A DNA stretch of 64,000 nucleotides from Desulfovibrio mangrovi (GTDB lineage Bacteria > Desulfobacterota > Desulfovibrionia > Desulfovibrionales > Desulfovibrionaceae), in NCBI RefSeq assembly GCF_026230175.1, contig NZ_CP104208.1:558001-622000 (forward strand), in the 5' to 3' direction. Made by a program: the position numbers and the translations under genes. The notes under the pieces were generated by a model. It was given only the letters and a program-made list of their open reading frames with translations, did not search any database and had not been told where the DNA came from. Below are positions 59,368 through 64,000 of this stretch, in pieces; positions within the stretch are counted from its first letter, which is position 1; each line of letters begins with the position of its first letter.

Positions 59368-61620
59368 ATGGACAGGGAACTCAGAAACAGCATTGCACCG
59401 CTGGTTATCGTCCTGTGTGTGGCGGTTCTGGGAACCTGTGCGTATTTCTGGCAGCCTGAATTTCTGCGGAAGGCCGAACTGGCCGCGTACGACATGCGGA
59501 TCAAGGCGCGTGGCGTACAGGCCGGTTCCGGCAAGGTCGTCATCATTGCCATTGATGAGGAGTCCATCCGCAGGGTGGGACGCTGGCCATGGTCCCGCGC
59601 GGTCATGGCGCGTCTTGCCTCGGCGCTGGATGCTGCCGGCGTCAAGGCCGCTGTCTACGATATCGGTTTCTTCGACCCGGAACCCAAACCCGCGCAGGAT
59701 GAGCTTGTCGCCCTTATCGGCAGGGCCAAGTCGCTAGGTCTGTCGCCGACTCCCGCCTTTCAGGCCTATCTGAAGGAACGGCTTTCCCTTACCAATCCCG
59801 ATGCCCTGTTTGCACAGGCGCTCGCTGCCAGCAGTACCCCGCAGATTCTGGGGTATTACATGCAGCTGGGCGGCAGCGCTGGTTCTAAACGTGAGATGGA
59901 CGGCAGCAGTGCCGGCGTGGCGGCCTATCCGGTACAGAAGAGGCTGGGGGGAGCCGCCGTCCGCTCCGGAGACGAAACGTCTGATGCCTTGCCCTTGCCT
60001 CTGGCTGTCGGAGGAAGGGCCAATCTGGCGTTGCTGGCGAAACCTGCGGCGGGACAGGCTGCCTTTAATGTGTTGCCGGATACGGACGGCACTGTCAGGC
60101 GCTATCAGATGGCTTTCCGCCTGATGTCTGAAGGGCGCGAGAGCGTGGTCATGCCGCTGGCGGCAGCCCTCTTCGGGCGGGCCGTACCGGAATCGCCTCC
60201 CTCCTTGCTGCTGGGGGATGCCGGAATTGCCGGTTGCGAGTGGGGCAGGCATGTCGTCTTCACGGATGAGCAGGGGCGCATGATCCTCAATTATCGCGGA
60301 CCGGGGGGAACCATTCCCCATATCCCGGCGTGGCGCCTGCTGGACATGGCTGGCGGGCAGACCAAGGGGAACGAGCTGCGCAGGATGATGGAAGGCAAGT
60401 TCGTGGTGGCGGGGGTGACCGCGCCTGCCGTGTTCGACATGCGAACCACGCCGTATGAAACGACCTTCCCCGGCGTGGAGATCCATGCCACGGCCCTGGA
60501 CAACATGTTTGCACAGGATGCCATTTCGCGTCCCGCATGGGCTGCGCTTGCCGATGTGGGAGCCATCTGGACGCTCTGTCTCGCGTGCCTGTTGCTGTTT
60601 GTCCGCACGCGTCCTCTTTTTTCCCTCGCCGGTTGCAGCGCATTGTTCGTGGGTTCGCTTATGGGCAACGAGTATGTTCTGGTCCACAAACTGTTCTGGC
60701 TGAATCTTGTCTTTCCTCTGCTTGCGCTCACCGCTTCGTTCATTGCGCTTAATACCCACCGCTTCTTATTTGTGGACAGGGAACGGAGACAGATGAGGGC
60801 GGCGTTTAACCGTTATCTGGACCGGAACGTGGTGCAGGAGGTCATGGAAAATCCGCAGCAGTTGCGGCTGGGTGGTGAAACGCGTGAACTTACGGTGCTG
60901 TTTTGCGATATTGTCGGCTTTACCACGTTTTCGGAACGGATGGAGCCGGAGGTGCTCGTACAGTTGCTCAACAGATACCTCACCTGCATGACGAAGGAAG
61001 TCATGCGGGGCAGGGGGCTGCTGGATAAGTACATCGGAGATGCGGTCATGGCCGTGTTCGGGGCTCCGCTGCATTTCGACGAGCATGCGGAAGCCGCGTG
61101 CCGGACTGCCCTGCGCATGCTGACAGGATTGAACGCCCTCAATACGGAACTGCAACGGGAAGGTTTTGCGCCGTTGCGCGTGAGCATAGGCATCCATACC
61201 GGTGAAATGGTCGCCGGTAACATGGGGTCGGAAGAGCGGATGAGTTATACCGTCATCGGCGATGCGGTGAACATTGCCTCCCGTCTTGAAGGGCAGACCC
61301 GGAAATATGGGTGCACAATCCTTTGCAGTGAAGCAACCTATGCGCAGGTGCATGACAAGTTCTGGATGCGTCCTGTGGACAGGGTGCAGGTTCGGGGCAG
61401 GGAAGGGGCTGTGGCTGTGTATGAATTGCTGGGCCGCATTGAGGAGGATTGTCCCGTAACGTACCTTTCCGAGTATTATGCCATGCTGGAGGCCATGGAG
61501 AGCGGAAATATCGCGCAGGCCCTCGAGCTGGCCGTAGCCATGACGGAAACCGCACCTGAGGACGGAGTGGCCGCCTATTACCGGAGGTTGCTGGAAGAAA
61601 AAACGCACGCGGCAGGGTAG
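59368..61620 (+). CDS. CHASE2-domain class III adenylate cyclase
   Basis: A 750-aa membrane protein. A first membrane helix (APLVIVLCVAVLGTCAYFW) is followed by a periplasmic CHASE2 sensor (about 30-390: VVIIAIDEESIRRVGRWPWS, VAGVTAPAVFDMRTTPYETT, FPGVEIHATALDNMF), three membrane helices (about 395-470), and a class III cyclase (500-690). The metal aspartates are in LFCDIVGFTTF and YIGDAVMAVFGAP, and SYTVIGDAVNIASRLE is also typical. It is expected to make cAMP in response to a periplasmic signal. A short helical tail follows. The start has AGGG at 10 nt. Confidence 0.92.
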   Translation: MDRELRNSIAPLVIVLCVAVLGTCAYFWQPEFLRKAELAAYDMRIKARGVQAGSGKVVIIAIDEESIRRVGRWPWSRAVMARLASALDAAGVKAAVYDIGFFDPEPKPAQDELVALIGRAKSLGLSPTPAFQAYLKERLSLTNPDALFAQALAASSTPQILGYYMQLGGSAGSKREMDGSSAGVAAYPVQKRLGGAAVRSGDETSDALPLPLAVGGRANLALLAKPAAGQAAFNVLPDTDGTVRRYQMAFRLMSEGRESVVMPLAAALFGRAVPESPPSLLLGDAGIAGCEWGRHVVFTDEQGRMILNYRGPGGTIPHIPAWRLLDMAGGQTKGNELRRMMEGKFVVAGVTAPAVFDMRTTPYETTFPGVEIHATALDNMFAQDAISRPAWAALADVGAIWTLCLACLLLFVRTRPLFSLAGCSALFVGSLMGNEYVLVHKLFWLNLVFPLLALTASFIALNTHRFLFVDRERRQMRAAFNRYLDRNVVQEVMENPQQLRLGGETRELTVLFCDIVGFTTFSERMEPEVLVQLLNRYLTCMTKEVMRGRGLLDKYIGDAVMAVFGAPLHFDEHAEAACRTALRMLTGLNALNTELQREGFAPLRVSIGIHTGEMVAGNMGSEERMSYTVIGDAVNIASRLEGQTRKYGCTILCSEATYAQVHDKFWMRPVDRVQVRGREGAVAVYELLGRIEEDCPVTYLSEYYAMLEAMESGNIAQALELAVAMTETAPEDGVAAYYRRLLEEKTHAAG

Positions 61621-61846
61621 TGTTGCTGTCTTCTTCACGTCTGCTTCGATTTGTTGAGTACATGCCGTCGTACTTGACAGATCGGTTACAACTGGGCAAA
61701 CCACGCAGCAACGGAACGTGCTGTCGTCCGTTTCATCTGACCGAACAGGTCCTTATTCCGGGCTTCACTATGAGGTGAAACCCTCTATTTTCATTTGAAA
61801 ACAGCCGGTTGTCCTGACCGGCACTGACACCGTAAGGCAGGAATAC

Positions 61847-62335
61847 GTGGGCAAATCCGATCGCTACCAGAAGATGTTTACCGTTACGTGGGATCAGTTT
61901 CACAAGGACGCAAGAGAACTGGCAAGGCGTCTCGCCGATCGCGGTCCTTTCAAGGGGATAGCTGCCATCACCCGCGGCGGTCTTGTTCCGGCGGCCGTGC
62001 TTGCGCGGGAGCTGAACATTCATCTTATCGAAACGGTGTGCATTTCCAGCTACAACTGGAAAGATCAGGACGAGCTGCGCATTCTCAAGCACGTGGAAGG
62101 CGATGGCGAAGGCTGGCTGATCGTTGATGACCTCGTTGATACGGGAAACACTGCCAAGGTTGTGCGCGAAATGATGCCCAAGGCGTTGTTTGTCACCGTC
62201 TACGCCAAGCCCAAGGGGCGTCCTCTGGTGGAGGAAGTCATTGCCGAAGTAAGTCAGGACACGTGGATACTGCTCCCCTGGGACAGTGCGGTGCAGTTCG
62301 TGGAGCCTATTGTAAATTTGACGGAAGAAGGGTAA
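61847..62335 (+). CDS. gpt: Xanthine-guanine phosphoribosyltransferase
   Basis: Salvages guanine and xanthine to GMP and XMP using PRPP. At 162 aa it follows E. coli Gpt closely: [69 protein letters not shown] (PRPP loop) and [20 protein letters not shown]. It starts with GTG after AGGA. It is followed by a BMP-type nucleoside transporter, forming a purine uptake and salvage group. Confidence 0.93.
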   Translation: MGKSDRYQKMFTVTWDQFHKDARELARRLADRGPFKGIAAITRGGLVPAAVLARELNIHLIETVCISSYNWKDQDELRILKHVEGDGEGWLIVDDLVDTGNTAKVVREMMPKALFVTVYAKPKGRPLVEEVIAEVSQDTWILLPWDSAVQFVEPIVNLTEEG

Positions 62336-62453
62336 TTTTCCTTTTTTGCGATACAGCTTCTGAATCGGCGCGAGGTGGGCGTTCCGCAGCGGATGTCCGC
62401 AATTTTGCAACCCATTATCACAAATGACACTTTTCTGCGCTTGGAGGGATGTG

Positions 62454-63524
62454 ATGCGTAAACTGTTTGGTGTGCTGGCGCTTGTCGCCCTGGTCGCCAT
62501 GCTCGGTATCGGGACCGTGCACGCGGCTGACAAGGAACTGAAGGTCGGCTTTGTGTATGTTTCTCCCATCGGGGATGCCGGTTACTCCTTTGCCCATGAC
62601 CTTGGCCGTCAGGCCATTGCCAAGATGGACGGAGTTGAAACCTCCTATGTTGAATCCGTGCCGGAAGGTGCAGACGCCGAGCGTGTTATCATGAACATGG
62701 CTCGCAAGAACTTCGATATCATCTTCACCACCAGCTACGGCTACATGGACCCCACCCTGAAGGTTGCCCAGAAGTTCCCCAACATCACCTTCATGCACTG
62801 CTCCGGTTACAAGACCGCTCCCAACATGTCTGCGTACTTCGGCCGTATTTATCAGGCCCGTTACCTCGCAGGTATGGTTGCCGGCAAGATGACCAAGAGC
62901 AACATCCTCGGTTACGCTGCCGCATTCCCCATTCCTGAAGTTATCCGCGGCATCAACGCTTTCACCCTGGGTGCACGTTCCGTGAACCCCAACGTGAAAG
63001 TACACGTTGTATGGACCAAGACCTGGTACGACCCGGCAACCGAAAAGGAAGCCGCCAAGTCCCTGCTTGACGTGGGCGCAGACGTTATCGCCCAGCATCA
63101 GGACTCCCCCGCAGCTCAGGAAGCTGCTCAGGAACGCGGTGTATACAGCGTTGGTTACAACTCCGACATGTCCGCTTTTGCCCCCAAGGCTCACCTGACC
63201 TCCGTTGTGTGGAACTGGGCTCCTTTCTACACCACTGTTGTGGAGAAGGTACGTAAGGGCGAATGGAAGTCCGACCACTACTGGTGGGGCCTTTCCGAAG
63301 GTGTTGTTGACCTCGCTCCCTTCGGCGAAATGGTGCCGCAGGACGTACGTGATCTCGTGAATGCCCGTAAGGCCGAGATCAAGGAAGGCAAGTTCAAGGT
63401 ATTTGCAGGTCCCGTCAAGGATCAGTCCGGCAAGGAACGCGTAGCTGCTGGCGACGTTGCTCCTGACGACATGCTGCTCGGCATGACCTGGTTTGTTGAA
63501 GGCGTTGTCGGTTCCAACGAATAA
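62454..63524 (+). CDS. BMP-family ABC transporter substrate-binding protein
   Basis: A periplasmic binding protein of the PnrA/BMP family, which takes up purine nucleosides. It is 356 aa. The signal peptide is RKLFGVLALVALVAMLGIGT with cleavage after VHA. The mature protein has KVGFVYVSPIGDAGYSFAHD and FDIIFTTSYGYMDPTLKVAQ, both typical. GGAGGG lies 5 nt before the ATG; the frame goes 10 codons further up to another ATG without a site. The codons look optimised (few rare ones), suggesting strong expression. Confidence 0.92.
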   Translation: MRKLFGVLALVALVAMLGIGTVHAADKELKVGFVYVSPIGDAGYSFAHDLGRQAIAKMDGVETSYVESVPEGADAERVIMNMARKNFDIIFTTSYGYMDPTLKVAQKFPNITFMHCSGYKTAPNMSAYFGRIYQARYLAGMVAGKMTKSNILGYAAAFPIPEVIRGINAFTLGARSVNPNVKVHVVWTKTWYDPATEKEAAKSLLDVGADVIAQHQDSPAAQEAAQERGVYSVGYNSDMSAFAPKAHLTSVVWNWAPFYTTVVEKVRKGEWKSDHYWWGLSEGVVDLAPFGEMVPQDVRDLVNARKAEIKEGKFKVFAGPVKDQSGKERVAAGDVAPDDMLLGMTWFVEGVVGSNE

Positions 63525-63563
63525 CGTCGGTTTCCAATCCGGTTTACTGGAGATTCCCGCTTC

Positions 63564-64000
63564 ATGCTAGGATTCAGAATAGCAAAGAGACAGGAGCCCC
63601 TTCAGTGGGGCTCCTTTTTTATTTTTTTCGCGGCGTTGGCGTTGTCGCTGGGTATAAGCTGCCTGTTGCTCGCCATTCAGGGCAAGCCCTTCATGCGTGC
63701 GCTCTTCCTGTTGTGGGAAGGGGCGTTTGCTCACGGCTACTCGCTGGAAGACACAGCCCTGAAGAGCATCCCCATTTTCCTGTGTTCTCTCGGCGTGGCG
63801 GTGTGTTTCCGTATGCAGGTGTGGAACATCGGTGCGGAAGGGCAATACGCCCTTGGCGCCGTGGGAGCTACCTGGGCGGTTCTTACCTTTCCTGATGCCC
63901 CTGCATGGGCGCTCATGCCGCTCATGTTCTGTGCCGCAGCCCTGCTTGGCGCATTTTGGGCGGCTGTTCCAGCGTTCCTGCGCCTTAAGTTCGAGCTGAA
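63564..64000 (+). CDS. BMP-type ABC transporter permease, N-terminal part
   Basis: Runs off the right edge; the first 145 codons are visible. It starts MLGFRIAKRQEPLQWGSFFI, then a membrane segment (FAALALSLGISCLLLAIQ), then KSIPIFLCSLGVAVCFRMQV and WNIGAEGQYALGAVGATWAV. The last is the hallmark of the sugar/nucleoside permease family BPD_transp_2. It lies 39 nt after the binding protein gene. Codons 10-22 lie on a hairpin followed by a T-tract, a possible attenuator. Confidence 0.9.
   Translation, partial: MLGFRIAKRQEPLQWGSFFIFFAALALSLGISCLLLAIQGKPFMRALFLLWEGAFAHGYSLEDTALKSIPIFLCSLGVAVCFRMQVWNIGAEGQYALGAVGATWAVLTFPDAPAWALMPLMFCAAALLGAFWAAVPAFLRLKFEL
63593..63628 (+). terminator. Terminator-like hairpin inside the permease gene
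   Basis: Stem GGAGCCCC/GGGGCTCC with loop TTCAGT, followed directly by TTTTTTATTTTTTT. It is a textbook intrinsic terminator shape, but 30 nt inside the open reading frame. Confidence 0.65.

Noticed and set aside
61694-61702. GGGCAAACC as in c-di-GMP-I riboswitches, ahead of gpt
   Set aside because: The second conserved segment (GGGACGCAAAGCC) and receptor helix are missing; it looks like chance.

Overview
The window looks like chromosome of a sulfate-reducing deltaproteobacterium of the Desulfovibrio group (Desulfovibrionaceae). The grounds are a tungsten-type aldehyde:ferredoxin oxidoreductase, a cytochrome c maturation cluster whose CcmE carries the CXXXY haem-binding motif known from Desulfovibrio (System I*), many receiver, sigma-54, GGDEF/EAL and HDOD signalling genes, and several small cysteine-bearing proteins with no family I can name. 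The organism assignment is inference; no rRNA or tRNA gene is visible. Genes are dense on both strands, and I see no insertion sequence, prophage block or CRISPR array.

Layout. 1-5 kb: the tail of a HAD hydrolase, the lipid II flippase murJ and five uncharacterised genes. 5.2-6.9 kb: an AOR gene. 7.2-16 kb: a signalling island with a histidine kinase, an NtrC-type activator, a Lon-like protease with a receiver domain built into it, and, divergent from the protease, a five- to six-gene operon (Usp-like proteins, small membrane proteins, a TauE/SafE permease). That operon is preceded by a near-consensus sigma-54 promoter and two identical 15-bp dyads exactly 52 bp apart. 16-20.6 kb: an AI-2E family permease, small proteins, and cvpA-mazG-hypothetical. 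20.8-26 kb: an HDOD protein, a GAF protein, a MoaD/ThiS-like carrier and a PAS-GAF-PAS-GGDEF-EAL protein. 26-32 kb: recQ, a tandem pair of lipoprotein serine proteases and a protein with a phage Mu gpF-like cysteine motif.

32.5-39.2 kb is one leftward gene string, guaB-guaA-tatB-tatC-hisB-lipoprotein-hisA, ending in a strong terminator. 39.7-45 kb is ccmEFABCD plus a TPR protein, all leftward. 45-48 kb holds a CNNM/CBS protein and, on the other strand, gmhB and a heptosyltransferase. 48-50.6 kb is a CbiMQO-type nickel/cobalt ECF transporter. Then come an NhaD-type antiporter, a SpoU methyltransferase, three glycosyltransferases (two are head-to-head paralogues), an RlmL-like methyltransferase and a CHASE2 adenylate cyclase. 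Last are xanthine-guanine phosphoribosyltransferase and the start of a BMP-type nucleoside ABC transporter.

The strongest candidate for an undescribed system is 7.0-16 kb. One membrane histidine kinase sits beside two receiver proteins, a sigma-54 activator and a receiver-Lon protease. The paired dyads and sigma-54 promoter in the protease/operon intergenic space suggest one phosphosignal driving both transcription of a stress/transport operon and regulated proteolysis.
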